From Cupriavidus nantongensis (GTDB lineage Bacteria; Pseudomonadota; Gammaproteobacteria; Burkholderiales; Burkholderiaceae): 64,000 bases of DNA. The DNA lies in NCBI RefSeq assembly GCF_001598055.1, contig NZ_CP014845.1, positions 434,001 to 498,000 of the forward strand, given 5' to 3'. How positions within the stretch are numbered: the first letter of the stretch is position 1; every line of letters begins with the position of its first letter. Under the pieces are notes generated by a model. That model was not told the DNA's origin. It ran no database searches and saw only the letters and a program-made list of their open reading frames with translations. Both the position numbers and the translations under genes were made by a program. Of the stretch, positions 1-9,494 are shown piece after piece.

Positions 1-56
1 AGAATTCATCCGGGGAACTGCCGGAGGGATGGGCGCCGAGGGCAGCCGGGTTCTGC

Positions 57-869
57 CTATTCGCGCGCCGACATCTTCTGAGCGATCGCGCCGGCGGTGC
101 GCCGTAGCGGCTCCAGGCATTGCGCCACGATCTGTTCGAGCGTGCGTACGCCCTGGAGCCAGACGATGTTGACGCAGCCATACACGCGTCCCTGCTCCGC
201 CATGATGGGTACGGCCAGCGCCTCCAGCCGGTCGTTGGTCTCGGCACGGGTCTTGTCATAGTCGCCGCCGAATCCCTGGTCGCGCACGCCGTAGCCGCAG
301 CGCTGCGTGTGCTCGATCGAGCGGGCCAGATACGCCGGGTCCCGCGCGATCGCGTCACCGCCCCGGCGGCTGCGGCGCAGGGCCGCCAGGATCTTCTCGC
401 GCTCCTGTTCCGGACAGAAGGCCAGATAGGCCCGTCCCACCGCGGAGCGCAGCATGTTGACCTGGAAACCGATGTTGTCGCGCCGGATCATGAAGTACGA
501 CTCGGCCCGGTTCGTCTCGCAGAGCACCATGGCATTGCCGCGCCGGATCGCAAGATCCGAGGGCCACAGCACCTCGGCCTGAAGCCGGTCCAGTTCCGGT
601 GCGGCGAGCTGGGCCAGCCGGTCCGTGAGTTCGGATTGCCGTCGGCTTCCCTGCAGCGGGCTGCCGGGGCAGTAGTGCCCGTCGGCGATGCGCCGCCAGA
701 TCAGGGCCCGGCGCTCCAGCGTCACCAGGATGCGCAGCAGCGTCGCCTTCGGCAGTCCCGTTTCTTCATGCAGCGCCTGCAGGCTGGTGCTCCCGTTCCT
801 GCGGACCAGGTCGAGCACGGCCAGTCCCCGGTCCAGCGCCGCGATCGTCTTGACCTTCGGATCCCACAT
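57..869 (-). CDS. IclR family transcriptional regulator
   Basis: This 270-residue protein has the IclR layout. An N-terminal winged helix-turn-helix covers about residues 6-60, with the recognition segment near SLQALHEETGLPKATLLRIL. An effector-binding domain covers about residues 80-260 and carries the family's GRAYLAF stretch. The ATG at 867-869 has a strong GGGAGG ribosome site about 7 bases upstream. The gene diverges from the sulfatase and Bug genes, and an inverted repeat sits between them, so local control of that pair is likely (inference). The effector is unknown. A WPSD segment recalls aromatic-acid IclR regulators, but that is weak evidence. Confidence 0.9.
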   Translation of the reverse strand: MWDPKVKTIAALDRGLAVLDLVRRNGSTSLQALHEETGLPKATLLRILVTLERRALIWRRIADGHYCPGSPLQGSRRQSELTDRLAQLAAPELDRLQAEVLWPSDLAIRRGNAMVLCETNRAESYFMIRRDNIGFQVNMLRSAVGRAYLAFCPEQEREKILAALRRSRRGGDAIARDPAYLARSIEHTQRCGYGVRDQGFGGDYDKTRAETNDRLEALAVPIMAEQGRVYGCVNIVWLQGVRTLEQIVAQCLEPLRRTAGAIAQKMSARE

Positions 870-902
870 TTCTTGCCTCCCCCACGGGCGCGCCGCCCGG
901 TG

Positions 903-919
903 GTTTCACTGGGTGAAAC
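903..919. promoter_or_regulatory. Candidate IclR operator (perfect inverted repeat)
   Basis: GTTTCAC and GTGAAAC form perfect 7-base arms around TGG. The site lies 34 bases upstream of the IclR start and about 110 bases upstream of the sulfatase start. Its TTTCA...TGAAA core resembles known operators of the IclR family such as those of KdgR. That this regulator binds it is inference. Confidence 0.5.
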
Positions 920-1029
920 TTTAGCAGAAGCCGCTTGAGAAGCCCACCTGCAGGAAATATTGTTCTGGTCATGGCGGCGGCAGGGCAGTCGGGTCTGACC
1001 GCTTGAACAGGCAAAGAGGAGACGTCGAG

Positions 1030-2607
1030 ATGGCAGCGCAACACGTACGCAATGTCCTTTGGATCATGTGTGACCAATTGCGCTGGGACTACCTCTCCTG
1101 CTATGGCCATCCGCGCCTGCACACGCCCAACATCGATCGCCTCGCCAGCCGTGGCGTGCGCTTCACCAACGCGTTCGTTCAGGGGCCGGTGTGCGGTCCG
1201 TCGCGCATGTCCTACTACACGGGGCGGTACGTGACGAGCCATGGGGCCGTCTGGAACTTCGTGCCGATGCCGATTGGCGAGATGACGCTGGGCGACTTCC
1301 TGCGGCCGCATGGCGTGCGCGTTGCCGTAGCGGGCAAGACGCACGTGGAGGCCGACCGGGCAGGCATCAGGCGCCTGGGTATCGATCCGCGCAGTACTGA
1401 AGGCGTGCTGGCTGCGGAGGGCGGTTTCGAGCCGTTCGACCGCGACGACGGTATCTGGCCGCCGGGCTTCGCCGACGAGAGCCACCAGTACACCGCTTAC
1501 CTGCGCGAGCGCGGTTACGACGGCGCGAACCCGTGGCACGACCATGCCAACTCCGCCGCCGGTGACAACGGGGAAATCCTGTCGGGCTGGAACCTGCGCC
1601 ACGCGCGGCTACCCGCCCGTGTGCGCGAGGAAGACTCGGAGACCCCGTACATGACGCGTCGCGCCATCGATTTCATCGAGCAGAGCGGCGATCGGCCCTG
1701 GATGCTGCATCTCTCCTACATCAAGCCGCACTGGCCCTACGTGGCGCCCGCGCCGTATCACGCCATGTACGCGCCGGACGACGTGCTGCCAGTCAGGCGG
1801 CACCCGAGCGAACTGCACCACGCGCATCCCGTGCTGCAGGGCTTTCGCAACTGCGAGGTGAGCCGCAATTTTTCGCGGGCGGAGGTACGCGATACGGTCA
1901 TCCCCACCTACATGGGCCTTATCAAGCAGCTCGACGATCAACTGGGCGTGCTGTTCGATTATCTCGAACGCACCGGCCGCTTTGACGACACCATGATCAT
2001 CTTCTCGAGCGACCATGGCGACTACCTTGGCGACCACTACCTGGGCGAGAAGGAGCTCTTCCACGACAGCGTGGTCAAGGTGCCGCTGATCATCTGCGAC
2101 CCGCGCGCAAACGCGGCGCGCGGGCATGTGGAATCGCGGCTGGTGGAGGCCATCGACCTGGTGCCGACCATTCTCGATGCCTACGGCCTGACCATTCCCG
2201 ACCACGTCGTGGAAGGCCGATCGCTCACGCCGCTGCTGCGCGGCGAGGCGCCACGCGAGTGGCGCGACGCGGTGTTCTCCGAGAACGACTATGCTTTCCG
2301 CGATTTCGTGCGGGAACCTGTCGGCCGTCCGGCGGATGGTTGTCACATCACGATGGTGCGCGACCACGACTGGAAGTTTGTGCACTTCGAGGGACTGCGT
2401 CCGCAGTTGTTCGACTTGCGCAACGATCCCGACGAGTTTGTCGACCTCGGCGCCGATCCCGCCTACGCGGCGGTGCGCGAACGCTTCCAGGCGCGCCTGT
2501 TCGACTGGCTGCGCAATCGCCGTATCCACCCGACGATCAGCCATGACGCCATGGCCGGATGGACGCGCAAGGAGGACGAGGTCGGCATCCATATCGGCCG
2601 CTGGTAG
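1030..2607 (+). CDS. Sulfatase / alkaline phosphatase superfamily hydrolase
   Basis: This 525-residue protein is a type I sulfatase-family enzyme. The signature CGPSR (Cys55) is the CxPSR motif whose cysteine is normally converted to formylglycine. N-terminal CDQ, the SDHGDYLGDH segment and GKTHVEAD provide the expected metal and active-site residues. ATG 1030 is preferred over the open frame from 1003 because AGAGGAGA lies just upstream. No signal peptide is seen, so it is probably cytoplasmic. A Bug binding protein follows 60 bp later, suggesting one operon for uptake and hydrolysis of a sulfated or phosphonate-type ester. Phosphonate monoester hydrolase is a credible alternative. Confidence 0.88.
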   Translation: MAAQHVRNVLWIMCDQLRWDYLSCYGHPRLHTPNIDRLASRGVRFTNAFVQGPVCGPSRMSYYTGRYVTSHGAVWNFVPMPIGEMTLGDFLRPHGVRVAVAGKTHVEADRAGIRRLGIDPRSTEGVLAAEGGFEPFDRDDGIWPPGFADESHQYTAYLRERGYDGANPWHDHANSAAGDNGEILSGWNLRHARLPARVREEDSETPYMTRRAIDFIEQSGDRPWMLHLSYIKPHWPYVAPAPYHAMYAPDDVLPVRRHPSELHHAHPVLQGFRNCEVSRNFSRAEVRDTVIPTYMGLIKQLDDQLGVLFDYLERTGRFDDTMIIFSSDHGDYLGDHYLGEKELFHDSVVKVPLIICDPRANAARGHVESRLVEAIDLVPTILDAYGLTIPDHVVEGRSLTPLLRGEAPREWRDAVFSENDYAFRDFVREPVGRPADGCHITMVRDHDWKFVHFEGLRPQLFDLRNDPDEFVDLGADPAYAAVRERFQARLFDWLRNRRIHPTISHDAMAGWTRKEDEVGIHIGRW

Positions 2608-2667
2608 CAGTCCCCGGTAGCGGCCGCCAGAGAGCCGTCCGGCATTACAAAACCATCAGGAGACAAC

Positions 2668-3648
2668 ATGAAGCCTTCACGCCTGGCGCTGGCCCTTGCC
2701 TGCCCCCTCATCTTTCAGTTTGCTGTCGTGCCGTCGGCCTCCGCGCAGGCCGCATGGCCCAGCCGGCCAATCCGCATCGTCGTGGCATTTCCTGCCGGGT
2801 CGCCTGGAGACATTGCATCGCGACTGATCGCCGACAAGCTCGGCCAGTCGCTCAGGCAGCCGGTGGTGGTGGAGAACCGGCCGGGCGCAGGCGGCAATAT
2901 CGGCGCTGACGTGGTCGCCAAGTCGCCGGCCGATGGCTACACGTTCCTGCAAGGCCCGGACACCATCCTCACGGTGAATCCCACCATCTATCGCAAGCTC
3001 AATTACAAGCCCGGCGACCTCACGCCCGTGATTACGCTGGCGCGCTTCAATCAGATGCTGGTCTGCGTGCCATCGTCGGGCATCCAGTCCATTGCCGACC
3101 TGGCGAAGAAGGCCCGCTCCACGCCGGACGGGTTGACCTATGCGTCCGGCGGCCCCGGCGTGCCGGGTCATCTGGCGATGGAGATGTACGTCGCGCAAGC
3201 AGGTATCAGGATGACGCATGTGCCGTACAAGGGACCGTCGCCCGCGATGCAGGACGTGCTGGCCGGGCAGGTGCCGTGCGGATACCTGGCATCGCCGGTG
3301 GTCGCGCCAATGGTCAAGGCCGGCAAGCTCGTTGGCCTGGCGGTGTCCGGCTCCACGCGCTCGGCGCTGGCGCCGCACGTGCCGACCATGGCCGAGGCCG
3401 GCGTGGCCGGCTACAACGCGAGTTTCAGCGAGCTGATCCTCGCACCGAAGGGCACGCCTGACGCCATCGTGCGCCGCATGAACGAGGAGATCGGCCGCAT
3501 CGTGAAGCTGCCGGAGGTCCGCTCGAAGCTGCTCGCCAACGATCTCGATCCGGCGCCGGATCAGCCCGCCGCGCTGGCCCGGCAGATTGAAGCCGACACC
3601 GCCAAGTGGCAGGCAGTGATTCGCCGGGTGGGCGTGTATCTGGACTGA
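2668..3648 (+). CDS. Bug family (TTT) periplasmic substrate-binding protein
   Basis: This 326-residue protein begins with a signal peptide of about 27 residues, ending near SASAQA. The mature protein starts with the Bug pattern WPSRPIRIVVAFPAGSPGD and carries VVVENRPGAGGNIG and MTHVPYKG, the ligand-loop motifs of tripartite tricarboxylate transporter receptors. A good ribosome site (CAGGAGACAAC) precedes ATG 2668. No membrane components of such a transporter are nearby, which is usual for the many orphan Bug genes of Cupriavidus and Bordetella. The ligand is probably a carboxylate linked to the sulfatase substrate (inference). Confidence 0.92.
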   Translation: MKPSRLALALACPLIFQFAVVPSASAQAAWPSRPIRIVVAFPAGSPGDIASRLIADKLGQSLRQPVVVENRPGAGGNIGADVVAKSPADGYTFLQGPDTILTVNPTIYRKLNYKPGDLTPVITLARFNQMLVCVPSSGIQSIADLAKKARSTPDGLTYASGGPGVPGHLAMEMYVAQAGIRMTHVPYKGPSPAMQDVLAGQVPCGYLASPVVAPMVKAGKLVGLAVSGSTRSALAPHVPTMAEAGVAGYNASFSELILAPKGTPDAIVRRMNEEIGRIVKLPEVRSKLLANDLDPAPDQPAALARQIEADTAKWQAVIRRVGVYLD

Positions 3649-3868
3649 TCCCGGCCATTGCCACAGGCGCCCTCAACTGCAAACGCAAGCGCAAGCCGGC
3701 GACCGGCATGCACCGGCGTCGTACCCGCTCGACTCACGCCGAAGTGGGCTGGAAAGGAGATGACCGGAAACGGCGCGCAAGACCTGGCGACGTTTCGTAA
3801 GCTAGCCAAGCGATGGAGCAGACAAGCGGAGCCGATTTCTATCGACCTCTGCATCGTCGACATCCGAT

Positions 3869-5476
3869 ATGAACATGCGGCTGCCCCTTTCACCCACGCT
3901 TTCCATGACCCTCATCCGCCTTCCCGAAAACATACTTGCGCTAGCTGCGGTCTGCCTGACTTCGCTGATGTTCGGTCTCGAAATATCCAGCGTCCCGACG
4001 GTCCTCTCAACCATTGAGAAAGTGCTGAACGCCGATTTCAGCCAGATTCAATGGATCATGAACGCCTATACGCTTGCCTGCACCACGGTGCTGATGGCGA
4101 CCGGGGCGCTGGCGGACCGCTTCGGACGCAAGCGCGTTTATCTGGCCAGCATCGTGCTGTTCGGGCTCACGTCGCTGGGCTGCGGGCTCGCGCAAAGCGC
4201 CCCCGTGCTGATCGCCAGTCGGTTTCTTCAGGGAATCGCCGGCGGCGCCATGCTGATCTGCCAGGTGGCGGTGCTTTCGCATCAATTCCCGGAAGGGAGG
4301 GAACGCAGCAAGGCATTCGGCGCCTGGGGAATCATCTTCGGCATCGGTCTTGGCTTTGGTCCGATTATCGGCGGCCTGATCGTCGCTGTGGCCAACTGGC
4401 AGTGGGTCTTCCTGGTTCATGCGCCGGTCGCTATCGTTGCACTGGCGCTGGTGCTGGCCGGCGTGCAGGAATCCCGGGACCCAAATGCGCAACAACTGGA
4501 CGTTCCTGGCATCCTGACTCTTTCCGTATCGTGTTTCGGGCTCGTCTACTTCATCACGCAAGGCGCGGATCTCGGATATTCCAGTCCCGCTGCATTGAGT
4601 ATCGTCGCCGCGACGGTATTCAGCTTCATGGCATTTATCTTTGTCGAGAAGCGCAGCGGTCGACCCATGTTCGACTTTTCGGTGTTCCGGATCCGCTCGT
4701 TCTCGGGCGCGCTGTTCGGATCAATCGGCATGAACTTCAGCTACTGGCCGTTCATGATCTACCTGCCGATCTATTTCCAGGGCGCGCTTGGCTACACGAG
4801 CGTGACCGCCGGGCTGGCGCTGCTCGCCTATACGGTACCGACGCTTATCGTGCCACCGGTTGCAGAGCGGCTTGCTCTCAGGTTTGACGCGCGCAGGGTC
4901 ATTCCGCTCGGCATGTTCACCATCGGCCTTGGCTTCCTGCTGATGATGTTTGGCGCTCGCGCCGAGCACGCCAGTTGGCTCACCATGCTGCCGGGTTGCC
5001 TGTTGTGCGGAACGGGGCTGGGCCTGACCAATACACCGGTCACCAATACAGCCATGGGTTCAGTCTCGCCAGATCGCGCAGGCATGGCGTCGGGTATAGA
5101 CATGAGCGCGAGACTGATCAGCCTGGCCGTCAATATCGCGCTGATGGGCCTTATTCTTCTCGAGGGCGTGCATGCTTATCTCACGCGCGCACTTTCCGGC
5201 TTTCCGGATGCCTCGTCGCTTCGTTTGCTTGCAGCGCAGATTGCCGGCGGCAATATCGGGCATCTGCCGCAGAGCGGCGCTGGAATAGCGACTGTCGACC
5301 CGAACGGCGTGATCGCCAATGCGGCCCTCGTAGACGGCTTCGGCTTCGTGATGCTGTACGGTGCGATTGGTGCCTGGGCTTTTGCCCTGCTCAGTGTCGC
5401 AGTGTTTGACGCCGGCGCGCGCGCACATCGCCGGGCACCCGCGGTGGATAACGGTGTCCGCCGTCCAAGCCCGTAG
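3869..5476 (+). CDS. MFS transporter, DHA2-type (14 TM) drug/solute exporter
   Basis: This 535-residue polytopic protein has about 14 hydrophobic helices. Motif A (GALADRFGRKRVY) lies between helices 2 and 3, and a glycine-rich GFGPIIGG segment resembles antiporter motif C, so it fits the drug:H+ antiporter-2 group. The start is uncertain: ATG 3869 lacks a clear ribosome site, and ATG 3905 (MTLIRLPEN) is also plausible. About 220 bp separate it from the preceding Bug gene, so it probably has its own promoter. It converges with an AraC gene. Confidence 0.88.
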   Translation: MNMRLPLSPTLSMTLIRLPENILALAAVCLTSLMFGLEISSVPTVLSTIEKVLNADFSQIQWIMNAYTLACTTVLMATGALADRFGRKRVYLASIVLFGLTSLGCGLAQSAPVLIASRFLQGIAGGAMLICQVAVLSHQFPEGRERSKAFGAWGIIFGIGLGFGPIIGGLIVAVANWQWVFLVHAPVAIVALALVLAGVQESRDPNAQQLDVPGILTLSVSCFGLVYFITQGADLGYSSPAALSIVAATVFSFMAFIFVEKRSGRPMFDFSVFRIRSFSGALFGSIGMNFSYWPFMIYLPIYFQGALGYTSVTAGLALLAYTVPTLIVPPVAERLALRFDARRVIPLGMFTIGLGFLLMMFGARAEHASWLTMLPGCLLCGTGLGLTNTPVTNTAMGSVSPDRAGMASGIDMSARLISLAVNIALMGLILLEGVHAYLTRALSGFPDASSLRLLAAQIAGGNIGHLPQSGAGIATVDPNGVIANAALVDGFGFVMLYGAIGAWAFALLSVAVFDAGARAHRRAPAVDNGVRRPSP

Positions 5477-5490
5477 AGCCATCAGCGGAG

Positions 5491-5552
5491 CGGAATACGC
5501 GCGCCTTGCCGGGCATCAGGATGCGCGTAGGGCAGTACATCGAAATAGCAGT
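5491..5552 (-). pseudogene. Decayed LysR C-terminal remnant
   Basis: On the minus strand this stretch reads AISMYCPTRILMPGKARVF. The intact LysR at 13764-14696 contains AISLYYPTRTLMPGKTRVF, a 15/19 match. No start or flanking LysR sequence remains, so this looks like a short residue of a lost or truncated LysR gene between the MFS and AraC genes. Confidence 0.5.
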
Positions 5553-5567
5553 GAAAGTTTGGGGCGC

Positions 5568-6518
5568 TCACGCTCTTGCCGAGGCGCGGCGGGCCCTTAG
5601 CGTCTGCGATGGCAGAACGCCGAAGTGGGCGCTGTAGAGAGCGGCGAACCGGCCGAAGTCCCATACACCGAACCGTCCGCAGATGCCGGAGACGGTATCG
5701 CCGGGCGCAGCGTTGCAGAGCGCCACACGGATGGCGTGCATGCGGTACAGCGCCAGATAGCGGTGAGGCCCCATGCCCAGGTATCGATGAAATACGTTGC
5801 GCACGCTGCGCTCGGACGCTTCGGCGGCCGCGCAGAGATCGTTCACGAAGATTGGCGTTTCCCCTATTAAACTGAGCAGGTCCAGTGCCCGGCTGAGAAT
5901 CTGCCGATGGCGCGGCTTTTGCCGGATACTGGCCGCGCCTTCATCCATCGTAAGCACGGCGCGAAATACCAGGTCGACCAGCTCGGTTCGTGCAGCGAGC
6001 TCTGCGCCTGGATAGCGCAATTGGGCGGGATCATCGCGCTCGACCCGCATGATTCGCCATATCGTCGTCAGTAGTGCAACCACGCCCCGGCGCCCGGTGC
6101 ACACCAGGTTGTTGGACAGCAGCGTCGCGTCGAACTCGTCGGCATGAGTGTGGACCCAGTGCATCACCAACGGCGCAGAAATCGCCACTGTCAGCCAGCT
6201 TGCCGCGCGCTCTGCAACGATGTGGAACATTAAATCTGGCGCCATCCATCCGACGGTCTGCGCGTCGAAGGCCTGGCCATCGACGATAGTGCATTGTTGT
6301 CCACTCAGGGGAATGAAGATATTGAAGTAGTCAGGCATGCCGATGCCCGAATAGGCGGTGGGCGCCCCCTCCCGGCCCATCATGATCGCCACCCCGTTAA
6401 GGTCGATCAGCTTCAGTCGCCAGTCCCGTTGCGCCCTGGAGCGCAACACGTAACGTCCCTGGACGCCGTAAAGCGCGGCCTCGAATTCATCGAATTCCGG
6501 GCAGATCAGTTGTGTCAC
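5568..6518 (-). CDS. AraC family transcriptional regulator
   Basis: This 316-residue protein has a C-terminal AraC DNA-binding domain at about residues 215-312 with two helix-turn-helix units (FVNDLCAAAEASERSVRNVF and the GICGRFGVWDFGRFAALY segment). The N-terminal part fits the AraC-binding-like cupin domain of this regulator type. It is read toward the MFS exporter and away from the alpha/beta hydrolase at 6806, and about 290 bp of shared upstream DNA makes the hydrolase the more likely target (inference). Confidence 0.88.
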   Translation of the reverse strand: MTQLICPEFDEFEAALYGVQGRYVLRSRAQRDWRLKLIDLNGVAIMMGREGAPTAYSGIGMPDYFNIFIPLSGQQCTIVDGQAFDAQTVGWMAPDLMFHIVAERAASWLTVAISAPLVMHWVHTHADEFDATLLSNNLVCTGRRGVVALLTTIWRIMRVERDDPAQLRYPGAELAARTELVDLVFRAVLTMDEGAASIRQKPRHRQILSRALDLLSLIGETPIFVNDLCAAAEASERSVRNVFHRYLGMGPHRYLALYRMHAIRVALCNAAPGDTVSGICGRFGVWDFGRFAALYSAHFGVLPSQTLRARRASARA

Positions 6519-6805
6519 GGATCACTCCCTGGTTGGTGCTTCCCATCCGGAGGCCTTGGAAAGACCAGGCGACATTTGCCGATTTTACGTAGCCAGGGAT
6601 TGAAGTTTCAAGAAATGATGCCCGGCAGTGGGGATGGAAATGAGGGCGACCTGACAGACGCGAGCAACCCGGGCCATATTGCGCCGGTTCCACACGATGG
6701 CTGCTTGCCGGTCCCTGCAACGATTTCCCCGGCGCGGGCGGCAAGCTCAATGGCCGGGGCATAGCCGCTCCTGCGAACAGGGGCAATCAATTGGGAGGCA
6801 ATGCC

Positions 6806-7630
6806 ATGCAGACGGTCAGGACCAAGGATGGTGTGGATATCTTCTACAAGGACTGGGGTAGCGGCCAGCCCATTGTCTTTTCTCATGGATGGCCGCTGAG
6901 CGCGGACGACTGGGACGCGCAGATGATGTTCTTCCTGAATCACGGGTTCCGCGTGATTGCGCATGATCGTCGCGGACACGGGCGATCGACCCAGACCGCC
7001 AGCGGCCATGACATGGACCACTATGCCGACGACCTGGCAACGCTGACGTCCCACCTGGAACTGAGCAACGCCATCCATGTCGGGCATTCGACCGGCGGCG
7101 GCGAAGTGGTGCGCTATCTGGCGCGACACGGCGAAAGCCGCGTCGCAAAGGCCGTCCTGATAGCCGCTGTGCCGCCGCTGATGGTCAGGACAGAAGCCAA
7201 TCCGGAAGGCTTGCCGAAGGAAGTCTTCGACGGCTTCCAGGCGCAGGTGGCCAATAACCGGGCGCAGTTCTACCGCGATATCCCGGCAGGCCCCTTCTAT
7301 GGCTACAACCGCCCAGGTGTCAGTGCGGACGAAGGGGTAATCGGGAACTGGTGGCGCCAGGGCATGCAGGGCGGGGCCAAGGCACACTACGATGGCATCG
7401 TTGCCTTTTCGCAGACGGACTTTACGGAAGACCTGAAGAAGATCGCCGTGCCAACGCTGGTCATGCACGGCGACGACGACCAGATCGTCCCTTACGCCGA
7501 TTCCGCGCCGCTCTCGGCAAAGCTGTTGCGCAACGGCACGCTGAAGACCTACAAGGGCTTCCCGCACGGCATGCCTACCACGCATGCCGAAACCATCAAC
7601 GCAGACCTGCTGGCATTTATCCGGTCCTGA
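6806..7630 (+). CDS. Alpha/beta hydrolase (non-heme haloperoxidase / arylesterase-like)
   Basis: This 274-residue enzyme has a complete alpha/beta-hydrolase triad. The nucleophile elbow GHSTGG places Ser95, Asp is about residue 225 in HGDDDQIVP, and His is about residue 254 in [17 protein letters not shown] carries the oxyanion-hole HGW typical of cofactor-free haloperoxidase/arylesterases. ATG 6806 is chosen because GGGAGG at 6793-6798 is well placed. No signal peptide is present. It is a single gene followed by a hairpin terminator. Its substrate cannot be told from sequence. Confidence 0.9.
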   Translation: MQTVRTKDGVDIFYKDWGSGQPIVFSHGWPLSADDWDAQMMFFLNHGFRVIAHDRRGHGRSTQTASGHDMDHYADDLATLTSHLELSNAIHVGHSTGGGEVVRYLARHGESRVAKAVLIAAVPPLMVRTEANPEGLPKEVFDGFQAQVANNRAQFYRDIPAGPFYGYNRPGVSADEGVIGNWWRQGMQGGAKAHYDGIVAFSQTDFTEDLKKIAVPTLVMHGDDDQIVPYADSAPLSAKLLRNGTLKTYKGFPHGMPTTHAETINADLLAFIRS

Positions 7631-7638
7631 TCAGAACC

Positions 7639-7670
7639 AGGCCAGGCCCCATGGCTGGCCTCTTTCCCTT
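7639..7670 (+). terminator. Hairpin terminator after the alpha/beta hydrolase
   Basis: AGGCCAG (7639-7645) and CTGGCCT (7655-7661) form 7-bp arms around a 9-nt loop, followed by a pyrimidine-rich CTTTCCCTT tail. It begins about 9 bases after the hydrolase stop codon. Confidence 0.5.
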
Positions 7671-7846
7671 GCCTGCCGGGGCAACAGGCGTTGCCCCGAT
7701 GCGACCGATCGTCGGCAGCCGGCGCGGAGGTCCCAGTTGCCGAGAGTCGAGGGCAAAAGGGCAGATCAAGGGCGGCGAATCAGCAGTGACGCTGATCCGT
7801 TGGTTGCTGCAGGCTGGTCCGGTCTGTCGGGTCCGCGGCGGAGAAT

Positions 7847-8344
7847 TCAGAGGGTTACCGCCATTCGGCGCGAGCGCCGAATGCGTGAGACCTGGATGGC
7901 TGCACCGATCAGGTAGATCAGGAAGGCGATCCCCACTATTGTTTTAAGCGTCGGGTCTTCCGGACCGGTGAAGGCCGGAGCACCCACCGGCAAACGCGTG
8001 CCGGTTTCGGTCAATCCTGGAATCAGATGGAAGAACAGCGTCAGCGAGTAGCCCAGTACTGCCGTGTAGCGCGCCGCACCCGTTCCCTCGCGACGTTCAG
8101 CAACACCGGCGATGGCCAGTACGACAAGCGTCAGGATCGCCAGTGCGTGGGGCGGTCCGAATCCGCCATGGCGGAAGATAAAGAGCCCGGTAAATGCCGT
8201 TGCTGCAGTCAGCCACACGTAGAGACGGCCGGGGCGGGTGCGGGTTCCAATCTCGCCGTACTTGAACAACGCCACCAGGCCACCAGCCACCGCCACGAGG
8301 GCAATGGCAGTGTGGAACATTCCGAACGGGCTGAGATTGAGCAT
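7847..8344 (-). CDS. Small polytopic membrane protein of unknown function
   Basis: This 165-residue protein has four likely membrane helices: near residues 8-25, 42-57, 66-80 and 140-155, with a further hydrophobic stretch around LGYSLTLFFHLIPG. The C-terminus is basic (RIRRSRRMAVTL) and probably cytoplasmic. ATG 8344 is preferred over the GTG at 8353 because GGAG sits 8 bases upstream of it. It appears monocistronic. I do not recognise a named family. Confidence 0.65.
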   Translation of the reverse strand: MLNLSPFGMFHTAIALVAVAGGLVALFKYGEIGTRTRPGRLYVWLTAATAFTGLFIFRHGGFGPPHALAILTLVVLAIAGVAERREGTGAARYTAVLGYSLTLFFHLIPGLTETGTRLPVGAPAFTGPEDPTLKTIVGIAFLIYLIGAAIQVSRIRRSRRMAVTL

Positions 8345-8600
8345 GGCAGGCACTCCGGTTCGCGGTGTAGACGTTCAGTCACGGTGGGCTGGCAGGGCAC
8401 TGACTGCGCAACAGGGCCGCGGTCAGCGCCCTGAAGCGTGGAATTCGTGATGGACTGCGAAAACCCGGGCCTTCCACTGGGCTAAGTGCGGGCGCATTGA
8501 GCAGATGATCCGCTCGCTTGAGCGGAAACGCTACGTAAAAACGGCAAACTGGGAGGCTTCACGGCATCTTCTGGAGGCGAGCGCTGATTCCAAAGCGGGA

Positions 8601-9320
8601 TCAACCCGGCAGCCGCAACTCGCGCAGAATTTTGCTCTCATAAGCCGGCCAGTCCCTTGCAGAGTTCTCAATCGCGAGCTTGGCTAACGGTAGCTGGCGA
8701 AACAAATCATCGGTGATTCGGCGGTAATCGCGATATAGAAGAATAAGCCCTTCCAATCCCTTGTAACCCCGGCGCACGCAGTAAGGGGCCGCGAGCTTCC
8801 AGCTCACCTGATATTCGATCCACTAGGCGCCACGCTCCGCACAGACAGTCCGTACAGCTTTTTCGACATCCTCCTGCCAAAGGTACAGGACGAACGGATT
8901 GAGCGGAGCAGTGACTGCGGCCAGCGCCTGTACGTAGTCGAAAATCAACGCAGACTTGGCTTCCATCAGCAGCAGGTGAGTCAGGTCTCCATGAAACAGT
9001 TGGCCGTCCATTACTGGGATGGAGGTCTCCGCCTGTGTCGCCTCGACAAAGGCTTTCCACCTAGCTAGGGCACGGTCCGCGAGATGCTGTGGTGTCGCGT
9101 CCCGCCACGGTTCAAACCAGTGTTCAAGTTCGTCAGTCGCGCGCACCGGGTGGGGCTCTGTCCTCTCGTGGACCGGCAAAGCTGGCTGCCCCGCCTCTTG
9201 CAGATGTTTCGCAATGAGGCGCATCGTCGTTGACTTGCCTGAACCCATGATGCCCTCAACGATCACAAGCCGATGCGCGGTGGAAGGCTCTGCACTGTCA
9301 GACGTCGTCGAACTCGTCAT
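8601..9320 (-). pseudogene. P-loop NTPase (thymidylate kinase-like) split by an in-frame amber codon
   Basis: The 5' part (165 codons, 8823-9320) starts with a Walker A motif GIMGSGKST at residues 23-31. It ends at a TAG (8823-8825) after CAERGA. The frame stays open past the TAG with no shift, reading WIEYQ and then a further 68 residues (RRGYKGLEGLILLYRDYRRI...) to a stop at 8601. Removing the TAG would give about 239 residues, a normal size for small P-loop kinases. It is therefore one gene inactivated, or possibly recoded, by a single base change. If expressed now, the product would lack its C-terminal third. A sequencing error is the main alternative. Confidence 0.7.
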
Positions 9321-9494
9321 TTTCGCAAACGGCCCCTTGGAAGGACATCTACGCTAGGCCGTACATGCGGGATTGTCAACAATTTGCATGCCGTTGTCGA
9401 AGGCCTGCTAATGGCCGATCTCAGTCTTCCGCCATCCGGGGTGCCAGGCTTCCTGATGCCCGATTACCTGGGGCCTTGCCGCATATGCAGGCCT

